From NCBI GenBank assembly GCA_919902475.1, contig CAKKRA010000280.1:2335-21339 (forward strand): 19,005 nt of DNA, written 5' to 3'. Within the stretch, counting starts at the first letter, position 1. Each line of letters opens with the position of its first letter. Source of the stretch: Nitrospiria bacterium. GTDB lineage: Bacteria > Nitrospirota > CAKKRA01 > 9FT-COMBO-42-15. The translations under genes were made by a program, and so were the position numbers. Shown here piece by piece: positions 1 to 6,660 of this stretch. The notes under the pieces were generated by a model. It made no database searches, was not told the DNA's origin, and saw nothing but the letters and a program-made list of their open reading frames with translations.

Positions 1-33
1 TGGCTTAAGCCGACAACTAATATATTCATAAGC

Positions 34-870
34 CTACGATGTGAAATTATGGATAGTTTTTATAATGAGATTTATACCTACAAAGGTAAATATCACAGTA
101 ACAAAACCACCAATAGACAGATAAGCTGCCTTGCGGCCTCTCCAGCCATAGGTAAACCGTGCATGGAGAAAGGCTGTATATATAAACCATATAACCGCAG
201 ACATTGTCTGCTTCGGGTCCCAGCTCCAGTATGTGCCCCACGCATACTCTGCCCAGATTGACCCTGTAATAATCCCAAGTGTAAAAAGCACATATCCGAA
301 TACGATTGCCTTGTGATTCAATTCGTCAAGTATATCCAGTGAAGGGAGTTTTCTGTAAAGGGTGTCTATCTTTTTTGCCTTTAGATTTCTGTCCTGTATC
401 AAATACATAAGGCCGACAACAAATGAAAGCGCAAAGGCAGCGCCGCCAAGCAATATAAGTATTGTATGTATGCCGAGCCATGCGCTCTGCAGCATAGGCG
501 GCAGTTCCCTGATAGCCATCGGCTTCATGGCTACAGACGCCATTAATATAAAGGCAAGCGGGACAAGGAAAGAGCCGAGGGCGCTAACCCTATACCTCAA
601 TGCTGTTATCAGGAATATAAGGATAATTGCCCATGAGAAAAAAGAAATCGCCTCGTGCAGGCTTGTTATGGGTATATAACCTGCCTCAGCCATTCTTATA
701 ATTATTGCTACGGTATGGACAACAAAGCCTGCGCCTGCGGTCCATAAGGCGGCATTGGCTATGCCCTTTTTATTTGAGACAAGATTCCACAGATATAGCG
801 CAGCGCCAATGAAATATAAAAATAGTGTAATTCTTAAAAAGATAATGTTTAAAAGCATCGGTTTATCCAT
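34..870 (-). CDS. ccsB: CcsB/ResC-type cytochrome c biogenesis membrane protein
   Basis: This looks like the multi-span haem-handling subunit of the System II cytochrome c maturation machinery. In that family the protein works with a ResB/Ccs1 partner to carry haem across the inner membrane and attach it to apocytochromes. Numbered from the ATG at 870 the protein has 278 residues. It contains about eight hydrophobic segments, and residues 211-220 hold the WWD signature (W-G-T-Y-W-S-W-D-P-K). Candidate haem-ligand or conserved histidines are H52, H135, H186 and H236. The open frame extends upstream to 1038, but residues before MDKPM are not family-like, so the ATG at 870 was chosen; no clear Shine-Dalgarno supports it. 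A promoter-like sequence lies at 891-920. It is divergent from the helicase gene. No ResB partner is in view; it may lie beyond position 1. The family call is firm and the exact start is less so. Confidence 0.9.
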   Translation of the reverse strand: MDKPMLLNIIFLRITLFLYFIGAALYLWNLVSNKKGIANAALWTAGAGFVVHTVAIIIRMAEAGYIPITSLHEAISFFSWAIILIFLITALRYRVSALGSFLVPLAFILMASVAMKPMAIRELPPMLQSAWLGIHTILILLGGAAFALSFVVGLMYLIQDRNLKAKKIDTLYRKLPSLDILDELNHKAIVFGYVLFTLGIITGSIWAEYAWGTYWSWDPKQTMSAVIWFIYTAFLHARFTYGWRGRKAAYLSIGGFVTVIFTFVGINLIIKTIHNFTS

Positions 871-890
871 GATTTTTATTGTAATTTTAT

Positions 891-920
891 AGTTTACATT
901 TTTAGCCTTATATGTGTCAA
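891..920 (-). promoter_or_regulatory. Putative promoter of ccsB
   Basis: On the minus strand a perfect TTGACA (915-920) is followed after 18 nt by TAAACT (891-896), about 20 nt upstream of the ccsB ATG. The spacing suits a sigma70-type promoter. The assignment rests on pattern only. Confidence 0.5.
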
Positions 921-1009
921 GGGAAAATAAAGGACATTGCAATTGAATATCTTTTGTGTTACCCTTTATGTATATTTCTTTGAAAAATATAACAGGAGAG
1001 AGCAAAAAA

Positions 1010-2563
1010 ATGAAGTTTGAGGATTTTTCTTTAAGCAAAGAGACATTGAAATCTATATCAGAGATAGGGTTTGAGGAGCCGACGCCGATTCAGGTTTCTA
1101 CAATACCTCTGATATTAAGAGGCATAGATATTGTCGGCCAGGCGCAGACAGGCACAGGCAAGACTGCTGCATTTGGCATTCCTATTACGGAAAAATGCCA
1201 GAGAGGCAGGAATCCATTCGCCCTTATCCTTGAACCGACAAGGGAGCTTGCAGTTCAGGTGGCGCAGGAGATTAGCATGATAGGCAAACACAAAAATATC
1301 AGTGTATTGCCGGTTTATGGCGGAAAGTCAATTGAAAGCCAGATAAAGGCATTAAGGCGCGGGGTGAATGTAATCATCGGGACCCCTGGCCGCCTTTTAG
1401 ACCATATGAGGAGAAAGACAATTTCCCTGTCTGATATAAAGATGGTGATTCTTGATGAAGCAGATGAGATGCTGAATATGGGCTTTATTGATGATATTGA
1501 GATAATACTCAAGGCCATTCCTGCTGAAAGGCAGACGCTCTTGTTTTCTGCAACAATGCCGCAGCCGATAATGAATATTGCAAAAAGATATATGAAAACC
1601 CCTGAGAAGGTGCGGATAAATCCAAAGGATATTATTGTGGCAAAGATAAAGCAGGTATTCTATGAGGTGAGGGAATCAGAAAAGATAAATGCCCTTTCAA
1701 GGCTGCTTGATGTTGAAGACCCACAGCTTGCCATTGTCTTCTGCCATACAAAGCGCGATGTTGACGAGGTTTCCATGAAGCTCGGCCAGATGGGATACAA
1801 TGCAAACGCCCTTCACGGCGATTTTACACAGTCAAGAAGGGATGAGGTTATGGATAAGTTTAAAAAGGGCCTGCTTGATGTGCTTGTTGCAACAGATGTT
1901 GCTGCGAGGGGGCTTGACATTAAAAATGTAACCCATGTGATTAACTTCAGCATACCTCAGAACCCTGAAAGCTATGTGCACAGGATTGGAAGGACAGGCA
2001 GGGCAGGCAAGTCAGGTATGGCAATAACCTTTGTTACGCCAAGGGAGTACAGGCACCTGAAAATGATTGAAAAGACCGCTATGACCACAATTGACAGAAA
2101 GAGGCTGCCCTCTTCACAGGATGTTATTAAGGCAAAAGAAAAGAATATAATAAAAGAGCTTTCTGAAATAATTAAGGAGAAAAAACACGCAGGCTATCTA
2201 TCAGCAGTTAAAGGGCTGTCAGACGGCTACACCCCTGATGACATTGCAGCAGCAGCGCTTTATGCTGCATACGGTGAGGTAAAGGAGGGGCCTGCTGAAG
2301 AGAAGTATGCAAAGGGCGGGATGGTGCGTTTGTTCATGACAATCGGCAGACAAGACAAGATTAAGGTTGCTGATATCGCAAAGTCTATTGCATCAGAGGC
2401 AAACATCCCTCACGCAAAAATCGGGAACATAGATGTCTTTGATAAATTCACCTTCTTTGAGGTTCCAGAAGAGCTTGCAGACCATGTAATACGCTCTGTT
2501 GACGACATGCTGGTGAAGGGCAGGAGGATAAGGGTCCAGCAGGCAAGGGCAAAGAGGCAGTGA
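1010..2563 (+). CDS. deaD: DEAD-box ATP-dependent RNA helicase (DeaD/CsdA-like)
   Basis: An ATP-driven RNA-unwinding enzyme of 517 residues, of the type that acts in ribosome assembly, cold adaptation and mRNA turnover in the cytoplasm. All core motifs are present in order: Q motif (GFEEPTPIQ, about 20-28), motif I AQTGTGKT (45-52), PTRELA (76-81), TPGR (125-128), DEAD (149-152), SAT (180-182), ARGLD (299-303) and HRIGRTGR (324-331). Residues about 438-512 resemble the DbpA/CsdA C-terminal RNA-binding domain, ending in a short basic tail. The DeaD/CsdA subgroup is therefore favoured over RhlE, which lacks that domain. The frame is open back to 956, but the ATG at 1010 has AGGAGAG just upstream and fits the family N-terminus. 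The specific RNA target cannot be read from sequence. It appears to be transcribed alone. Confidence 0.95.
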   Translation: MKFEDFSLSKETLKSISEIGFEEPTPIQVSTIPLILRGIDIVGQAQTGTGKTAAFGIPITEKCQRGRNPFALILEPTRELAVQVAQEISMIGKHKNISVLPVYGGKSIESQIKALRRGVNVIIGTPGRLLDHMRRKTISLSDIKMVILDEADEMLNMGFIDDIEIILKAIPAERQTLLFSATMPQPIMNIAKRYMKTPEKVRINPKDIIVAKIKQVFYEVRESEKINALSRLLDVEDPQLAIVFCHTKRDVDEVSMKLGQMGYNANALHGDFTQSRRDEVMDKFKKGLLDVLVATDVAARGLDIKNVTHVINFSIPQNPESYVHRIGRTGRAGKSGMAITFVTPREYRHLKMIEKTAMTTIDRKRLPSSQDVIKAKEKNIIKELSEIIKEKKHAGYLSAVKGLSDGYTPDDIAAAALYAAYGEVKEGPAEEKYAKGGMVRLFMTIGRQDKIKVADIAKSIASEANIPHAKIGNIDVFDKFTFFEVPEELADHVIRSVDDMLVKGRRIRVQQARAKRQ

Positions 2564-2625
2564 GATGCTATTATTTAAATAGTTTTGTTTTGTGGTTTGC
2601 AGGCAGGCATTTGATCTTTACCCTT

Positions 2626-2650
2626 AACAGTTTTTATTTGACAAGTTCAG
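2626..2650 (+). repeat. Direct repeat A, left copy
   Basis: These 25 bases are identical to 3435-3459 in the same orientation and include a TTGACA. Together with repeat B they bracket the DUF4258/YgiT module in the order A-B-module-B-A. Between here and 2807 no gene is seen. Confidence 0.8.
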
Positions 2651-2722
2651 TTTTTCTACCCACTTTAGCTCTAACATGATATAATAAATAGTAATTATAT
2701 ACTGTTTCACTCCGATCTGGGC

Positions 2723-2753
2723 AGAATTAGAGCGCATTTTCTGATATTTCCCC
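2723..2753 (+). repeat. Direct repeat B, left copy
   Basis: About 31 bases beginning AGAATTAGAG and ending in a CTGATATT/CCCC stretch. They match 3405-3434 with a few differences in the middle and one indel. This copy lies about 55 bp before the DUF4258 start. Confidence 0.7.
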
Positions 2754-2807
2754 TTTATAATCCTTTGCTTGTGAACAGTCTTAATTTATGCTAAACTTAT
2801 TTATTAT

Positions 2808-3128
2808 ATGGAAATAATTGAGCATGTTAAGGAGCTTATTAGAAGCGGCAAATACAGATTAACACTGCATGCTGAGGTAGAAAGAGATGCTGACCATATT
2901 AGCATGGTTGAGATGGAAGAAGCATTAAAGGGCAATAGATGCGAGCTTATTGAAGATTATCCTAAGGATCCGAGGGGGCATTCTTTTTTATTGCTTGGAT
3001 TCACAGAGCAAGAGCAGCCAATTCATACTGTTTGCTCAATATATGAGGGAACATTAGTTATGATTACCCTATATAGACCCGATCCTGAATTATGGATTGA
3101 CTGGAAGATAAGAAAGGAGAAAAAATGA
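2808..3128 (+). CDS. DUF4258 protein, putative toxin of a toxin-antitoxin-like pair
   Basis: A small 106-residue protein that resembles the DUF4258 family. Visible family-like features are the HAEVERDAD segment near residues 21-29, a helix containing MVEMEEALKG, and a C-terminal beta region with VCSIYEGTLVMITLYRPD. DUF4258 proteins are often found in two-gene units, and some are predicted to be RelE/BrnT-like RNase toxins; the toxin role here is inference. The stop overlaps the next start by 4 bases (ATGA), so the zinc-finger gene is translationally coupled. No Shine-Dalgarno precedes the ATG at 2808. A weak TTGTGA/TAAACT promoter-like pair (2769-2797) would put the RNA start very near the ATG. 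The module is flanked by direct repeats A and B. Confidence 0.8.
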   Translation: MEIIEHVKELIRSGKYRLTLHAEVERDADHISMVEMEEALKGNRCELIEDYPKDPRGHSFLLLGFTEQEQPIHTVCSIYEGTLVMITLYRPDPELWIDWKIRKEKK

Positions 3129-3367
3129 AGACATGTCCTTTTTGTAAGGGTAAAATTGAGATTCGTAAAATCAGCCACATGCATAAGTGGAGTAATGAAT
3201 TTTATCTTTTTGAAAATATTCAGGCAGAGGTTTGCAGGCAATGTGGCGAGACCTTTTTCTTTCCTGAAACCCTGAAACTGATTGACAGATACGTAATGGA
3301 AAAGAAGACGACTCAAAAGACCATCTGTATTCCAGTTATTGAGATGTCTAATAAGGTTGTTGTCTAA
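3125..3367 (+). CDS. YgiT-type zinc-finger protein, putative antitoxin
   Basis: An 80-residue protein with an N-terminal zinc-binding domain like that of MqsA/YgiT. The ligands are C4-P-F-C7 and C37-R-Q-C40, followed by GETFFFP, which is typical of YgiT-type fingers. It lacks the C-terminal helix-turn-helix of full-length MqsA, so it resembles the short finger-only partners that accompany DUF4258 genes. AGGAG at 3115-3119 supports the ATG at 3125, inside the last codon and stop of the DUF4258 gene. By family context it probably neutralises the upstream protein; autoregulation is possible but no DNA-binding domain is apparent. Confidence 0.85.
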   Translation: MKTCPFCKGKIEIRKISHMHKWSNEFYLFENIQAEVCRQCGETFFFPETLKLIDRYVMEKKTTQKTICIPVIEMSNKVVV

Positions 3368-3404
3368 TTGATTAATATCGGCTGCCGCCTATACCAAGAG
3401 AGGA

Positions 3405-3434
3405 AGAATTAGAGTATATCCTCTGATATTCCCC
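3405..3434 (+). repeat. Direct repeat B, right copy
   Basis: Matches 2723-2753 in the same orientation and lies about 37 bp after the YgiT-type gene. Here it abuts repeat A directly. Confidence 0.7.
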
Positions 3435-3459
3435 AACAGTTTTTATTTGACAAGTTCAG
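3435..3459 (+). repeat. Direct repeat A, right copy (overlaps tRNA promoter)
   Basis: These 25 bases are identical to 2626-2650. In this copy the TTGACA serves as the -35 of the tRNA-Gly promoter; the left copy has no -10 at a suitable distance. Confidence 0.8.
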
Positions 3460-3476
3460 GCTGATTTTGCTATATT
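3447..3476 (+). promoter_or_regulatory. Promoter of the tRNA cluster
   Basis: TTGACA (3447-3452), an 18-nt spacer and TATATT (3471-3476) lie 15 nt before the mature tRNA-Gly 5' end. This is a good sigma70-type fit. It probably serves all three tRNAs. Confidence 0.7.
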
Positions 3477-3491
3477 ATGCTAATTTTTTAA

Positions 3492-3566
<75 letters not shown>

Positions 3567-3573
3567 AATTTTT

Positions 3574-3674
3574 AGTTCAGAGTGCTGAGTTTGGAGTTCG
3601 GAGTTAAATATTCACATTTCGTAACTCCAGACTCCTATTTTTATCTTTTCACTCCCAACTCATAACTCTAAACT
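3574..3674. repeat. Long imperfect inverted repeat between tRNA-Gly and tRNA-Cys
   Basis: The left side is built from GAGTT/GGAGT words and the right side from their complements. 3574-3583 pairs with 3665-3674 (one mismatch), 3586-3597 with 3651-3662 (one mismatch), and 3600-3606 with 3622-3628 (perfect). No coding frame fits. It would form a long interrupted hairpin in the tRNA precursor and looks like a dispersed palindromic repeat. Confidence 0.65.
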
Positions 3675-3688
3675 ATAAACTTGAAAGT

Positions 3689-3763
3689 GGCGGCGTACCC
3701 AAGTGGTAAGGGAGCAGTCTGCAAAACTGCGATGCAGCGGTTCAAATCCGCTCGCCGCCTCCA
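3689..3763 (+). tRNA. tRNA-Cys(GCA)
   Basis: Acceptor GGCGGCG pairs with CGCCGCC. Anticodon stem GCAGT/ACTGC encloses loop CTGCAAA with anticodon GCA at 3721-3723. The T loop is TTCAAAT, and discriminator T plus CCA are encoded. Only 4 bases separate it from tRNA-Leu. Confidence 0.97.
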
Positions 3764-3767
3764 TTAT

Positions 3768-3857
3768 GCCGGAGTGGCGGAATCTGGTAGACGCAAGGGA
3801 CTTAAAATCCCTCGGGGGGTAACTCCCGTGCCGGTTCAATTCCGGCCTCCGGTACCA
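3768..3857 (+). tRNA. tRNA-Leu(UAA)
   Basis: A 90-nt class II tRNA with a long variable arm. Acceptor GCCGGAG pairs with CTCCGGT, with a G-U at the terminal pair. Anticodon stem AGGGA/TCCCT encloses loop CTTAAAA with TAA at 3803-3805. The T loop is TTCAATT and CCA is encoded. Its 3' end borders the accessory region, and a T-rich stretch follows at 3858-3865. Confidence 0.97.
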
Positions 3858-3947
3858 ATTTTTTAATTAAAAGCCCTCTATCCCTTCTTAAAAGTAAAGA
3901 CGCTATCCACTTAACATGATTTTGTATTAACCGTAAGTAAATTACAC

Positions 3948-3980
3948 TTTACTTTAAGTTTGATTTAAAGTATACTTTAA
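3948..3980 (+). promoter_or_regulatory. Promoter with overlapping 16-bp palindrome before the DUF4143 gene
   Basis: TTTACT (3948-3953), a 17-nt spacer and TATACT (3971-3976) form a promoter-like pair. The -10 lies inside the perfect palindrome TTAAAGTATACTTTAA (3965-3980). A related, less perfect copy of the palindrome arm lies at 3932-3950. The ATG at 3988 is only 11 nt after the -10, so the transcript would have almost no leader. Confidence 0.55.
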
Positions 3981-3987
3981 CTTACCT

Positions 3988-5211
3988 ATGGCGCTTAATG
4001 AACCAATCTATAAAAGAACTATCATTGAAGAAATAAACAAATATCTGCTGTCAGATGACATAATTGTTTTGCATGGGGCGCGTCAGGTAGGGAAGACCTC
4101 TATTCTCTACTATCTTACAAATCATTTAAAAAATAACGGCAATATTACTTATTTCATAGACCTTGAAGACTCCCGTTTTGTAAAAATACTTGATTCAGGC
4201 ACAGACGGGATTAAAAGGCTTCTTCGTGAAGAAGGCATATTGCCTGCCGCAAGAAAAAAGGCATTTATATTTATAGACGAGATTCAATATCTGGAAAATC
4301 CCTCATCCTTTCTGAAGCTAACTGCAGACCATCACAAAGATGTAAAACTCATTGTCTCAGGCTCATCCAGCTTTGCCATAAAAGATAAGTTCAAGGATTC
4401 ACTTGTCGGCAGGACAGTTAATTTTGAGATTTTCAATCTTTCTTTTAAGGAATTTTTATTATTCAAGCAATATGCCTATGAAGAAGGCAAGGTATATACC
4501 AAGAAAAAAACAGATGAGCTAAAAGCCCTGTTTAAAGAATATATCCTATACGGCGGTTATCCTAAAATTGTCCTGACTCCAGAAATTGATAAAAAAGAGA
4601 AATACCTTCAGCAGATAATTGACACCTATGTAAAGAAGGATATCAGGGATCTGGCAGATGTCAAAGACATAGACAAATTCAACAAGCTCCTTGAAGCCCT
4701 TGCCTCGCAAAGCGGCCAGCAGATAAACATTACAGAGCTTTCTAATACAACAAGGATAGCAAAGCAGACAATAGAGAAATATCTCTTTATTATGGAGAAC
4801 ATATATATAGTCAAGCTCGTAAGGCCTTTCAGCCGCAATATCCGCTCCGAACTCTTCAAGCTTCCAAAAATTTATTTCTATGACACAGGGCTTATGCAGA
4901 TGCTGTGGCTAAAAGGGCTGCAAAAAGAGATTATAGGGAATGTGTATGAAACAGGGATATTTGCTGAACTGGTAAAAAAATATACAAAAGACGTTATTTT
5001 TTATTGGCGGACAAAGGACAAAAAGGAGATAGATTTTATACTCAGAATAAAAAAACAATTACTGCCAATAGAGGCAAAACTCAACTTTGAACAGTTTAAC
5101 CCGTCAGCTATACAGTATTTTAATAAACACTATGGCATAAGTAATTACAGGGTCGTCGGCTTAAGCGGAGAGCCAAAGAGCAGGTTTTATGTGCATCCAT
5201 GGAATGTGTAA
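3988..5211 (+). CDS. AAA+ family ATPase with C-terminal DUF4143 domain
   Basis: A 407-residue protein of the AAA_14/DUF4143 family, which is common in accessory regions and whose cellular role is not established. Walker A is GARQVGKTS (30-38), Walker B is FIFIDE (93-98), and sensor-like SGSSS lies at 124-128. A winged-helix-like segment occupies about 240-270. The C-terminal half carries a restriction-endonuclease-fold pattern: E321, D349 in KEID, and E362-A-K364. Such a site could support nuclease activity, but many members are thought to use the fold for binding only. No Shine-Dalgarno precedes the ATG, and the start sits next to a promoter/palindrome, which suggests leaderless and self-regulated expression. 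It is the first gene after the tRNA cluster and is followed by repeat R1. Confidence 0.9.
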   Translation: MALNEPIYKRTIIEEINKYLLSDDIIVLHGARQVGKTSILYYLTNHLKNNGNITYFIDLEDSRFVKILDSGTDGIKRLLREEGILPAARKKAFIFIDEIQYLENPSSFLKLTADHHKDVKLIVSGSSSFAIKDKFKDSLVGRTVNFEIFNLSFKEFLLFKQYAYEEGKVYTKKKTDELKALFKEYILYGGYPKIVLTPEIDKKEKYLQQIIDTYVKKDIRDLADVKDIDKFNKLLEALASQSGQQINITELSNTTRIAKQTIEKYLFIMENIYIVKLVRPFSRNIRSELFKLPKIYFYDTGLMQMLWLKGLQKEIIGNVYETGIFAELVKKYTKDVIFYWRTKDKKEIDFILRIKKQLLPIEAKLNFEQFNPSAIQYFNKHYGISNYRVVGLSGEPKSRFYVHPWNV

Positions 5212-5238
5212 GGCGGGAAACTGAGAAAGAAATAAAAT

Positions 5239-5318
5239 TGATGAAGCTGTTTATAAGGCACATGCAGGACTTAATATAAAGAGATTGCGGATTATTGTGA
5301 TTTGCTGGTAGAGGTGAT
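5239..5318 (+). repeat. Junction repeat R1
   Basis: First of four related direct copies. It shares the core running from GATGAAGCTGTTTATAAGGC through GGATTATTGTGATTTGC to GAGGT with R2, R3 and R4. This copy lacks the upstream hairpin and promoter part seen in R2/R4. It is followed by a 22-nt segment (5318-5339) identical to 7507-7528 before the second ORF6N gene. Confidence 0.85.
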
Positions 5319-5345
5319 TAAAACATAAAGAATTTGGAGGATATA

Positions 5346-5918
5346 ATGGATGCGATTGTTCCCGTAGAAGTGATTGAGGGCAAAATTTACTTGATACGCG
5401 GCCAGAAGGTTATGCTTGACAACGACCTTGCTGACCTTTATGGCGTTAAAACATTCAACTTAAATAAAGCTGTTAAAAGAAATATCAGTCGCTTTCCCCA
5501 AGACTTTATGTTTCAGCTTACAAAGGAGGAGGCTGACTCTTTGAGATTCCAAATTGGAATGTCAAAGATAGAAGGTCGCGGTGGACGCCGCTATCTTCCC
5601 TATGCTTTTACTGAACAAGGCGTTGCAATGCTTTCAAGTGTTTTAAAAAGCGAACGTGCTGTTCAGGTTAATATTGCCATTATGCGTGCCTTTGTCAAAT
5701 TACGGGAGATACTATCTACTCATAAAGAACTTGCTCATAAATTAGCTGAGCTTGAACAAAAGATTGAAAAACATGATGAAGAAATAAAGGCCGTCTTTGA
5801 CGCAATCCGTAAATTGATGGCTCCTCCTCAGGAGCCGAAGAAAAGGAAAATAGGCTTTATTGTCAGGGAGCGCAGTGCGATCTATAAAACACGCAGGCTT
5901 AAGGCAGTTAAAAAATAG
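5346..5918 (+). CDS. ORF6N domain protein (copy 1)
   Basis: A 190-residue protein with an N-terminal ORF6N domain (about 8-98), a KilA-N/Bro-related module known from phage antirepressor-like and other DNA-associated proteins. Family-typical stretches are IYLIRGQKVML, LYGVKT, NLNKAVKRN, RFPQDFMFQL and LPYAFTEQGVAMLSS. Residues about 122-160 form a likely coiled coil, and the tail is strongly basic (EPKKRKIGF and RRLKAVKK). The frame extends to a TTG at 5334, but GGAGG at 5336-5340 is the ribosome site for the ATG at 5346. It is paralogous to the gene at 7535-8101; the C-terminal halves are near-identical and the variable block is residues 58-82. R1 precedes it and R2 follows. Its target and role are unknown. 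Confidence 0.9.
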   Translation: MDAIVPVEVIEGKIYLIRGQKVMLDNDLADLYGVKTFNLNKAVKRNISRFPQDFMFQLTKEEADSLRFQIGMSKIEGRGGRRYLPYAFTEQGVAMLSSVLKSERAVQVNIAIMRAFVKLREILSTHKELAHKLAELEQKIEKHDEEIKAVFDAIRKLMAPPQEPKKRKIGFIVRERSAIYKTRRLKAVKK

Positions 5919-5931
5919 GCTCGGTTTACTT

Positions 5932-5958
5932 TTCCCTCTCCCCTTGCGGGAGAGGGAA
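5932..5958. repeat. G/C-rich hairpin (REP-like)
   Basis: Perfect 11-bp stem TTCCCTCTCCC / GGGAGAGGGAA with loop CTTGC, followed by GGGGTGAGGGG. There is no T-run on the plus strand. This shape resembles widespread intergenic REP-type palindromes. In R4 the same hairpin is interrupted by extra sequence containing a second small palindrome (about 8125-8170). Confidence 0.7.
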
Positions 5959-5983
5959 GGGGTGAGGGGTAATAAAAGGCAAT

Positions 5984-6017
5984 CCACCTTTTCTATAGCG
6001 GCATGTAAGGTGGTTTT
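5984..6017 (+). terminator. Possible terminator hairpin downstream of ORF6N copy 1
   Basis: CCACCTT (5984-5990) pairs with AAGGTGG (6007-6013) across a 16-nt loop and is followed by TTTT. The short T-run makes it a weak intrinsic terminator. It is conserved in R4 (8203-8236). Confidence 0.35.
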
Positions 6018-6020
6018 GCA

Positions 6021-6049
6021 TTGACCTTTTTTAGCAAGGGGAATATACT
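6021..6049 (+). promoter_or_regulatory. Promoter-like pair inside R2
   Basis: TTGACC, 17-nt spacer, TATACT. The same pair with the same spacing occurs in R4 (8240-8268). It would drive the shared core and then the XRE/ImmA genes. Confidence 0.5.
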
Positions 6050-6215
6050 TTTTATGCCTGCAATGATGAGGTTCTTTATAAGGCTCATGCAGCGCTTAAT
6101 ATAAAAGGATTACGGATTATTGTGATTTGCAGGCAGAGGTTATTAAGGAGCGGGGGGAGAAACTGATATTTCAAGGCCAGACCTTCTTGCAGTTTCTACT
6201 ATTTAAAAATTAAAC

Positions 6216-6254
6216 TTGACAAAAGCAAGGCCGTGTTGTAATATTATTACAACA
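6216..6254 (+). promoter_or_regulatory. Promoter and operator of the XRE/ImmA pair
   Basis: TTGACA (6216-6221), a 17-nt spacer and TAATAT (6239-6244) form a near-consensus promoter. A perfect 9-bp inverted repeat, TGTTGTAAT and ATTACAACA (6234-6242, 6246-6254) around a 3-nt centre, covers the -10. This is a strong candidate operator for the XRE protein encoded immediately downstream. Confidence 0.75.
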
Positions 6255-6279
6255 TCATGTTATGAAAGGGGGTGTCTGT

Positions 6280-6657
6280 ATGATGCCGGCAAAATTAACA
6301 TTCGGCGGGTTTTTCAAGCAAAAGAGAATAGGGCTTAAAAAGACCCTGCGTCAGTTCTGCACGGAGAGCAAGCTCGACCCCGGTAATATCAGCAAGCTTG
6401 AACGCGGGCTCATGCCGCCTCCGCAAGGAAGCGACAAGCTTGAGGAATATGCGGGCTACCTTCACATAAAGAAAGGCACAGACGACTGGTACAAATTTTT
6501 TGACCTTGCCCATATTGAATTAGGACGGATACCCGAAGAGCTGCTTGAAGATGAGGCTGTTGCCGCAAAACTGCCGATTTTGTTCAGGACTCTGCGGGGC
6601 AAGAAAATCTCAGAGAAAAAACTTGACGAGCTTGTCCAGTTAATCCGCAAGGCATAG
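6280..6657 (+). CDS. XRE-family helix-turn-helix regulator
   Basis: A 125-residue DNA-binding protein with a Cro/CI-type helix-turn-helix at about residues 17-60; the recognition-helix part is NISKLERG (36-43). The C-terminal half is helical and probably mediates dimerisation. The frame is open from 6262, but the GGGGG run at 6266-6270 better serves ATG 6280 (or 6283). It is followed after 3 bases by the ImmA-type protease gene; this pairing is typical of phage and integrative-element repressors that are cleaved by their partner under stress. It likely represses its own promoter through the palindrome at 6234-6254. Whether a signal triggers its cleavage cannot be read here. Confidence 0.88.
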   Translation: MMPAKLTFGGFFKQKRIGLKKTLRQFCTESKLDPGNISKLERGLMPPPQGSDKLEEYAGYLHIKKGTDDWYKFFDLAHIELGRIPEELLEDEAVAAKLPILFRTLRGKKISEKKLDELVQLIRKA

Positions 6658-6660
6658 CCT

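Larger units (their letters stand above)
5919..6176 (+). repeat. Junction repeat R2 (extended form)
   Basis: A non-coding block of about 260 bp closely matched by R4 (8102-8385). In order it holds a G/C-rich hairpin (5932-5958), a second hairpin (5984-6013), a promoter-like pair (6021-6049) and the shared core (from 6065) ending in a GGAGCGGGGGGAG purine run. Homology with R4 continues leftward into the ORF6N 3' half, so the duplicated unit includes that gene end. Confidence 0.85.

Noticed and set aside
2564..2600. Terminator after the helicase gene (CTATT...AATAG then T-rich)
   Set aside because: The stem has only 5 A/T-rich pairs and the T-run is broken by G.
3681..3866. 61-codon open frame on the plus strand
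   Set aside because: It runs through tRNA-Cys and tRNA-Leu, and its codons are tRNA sequence.
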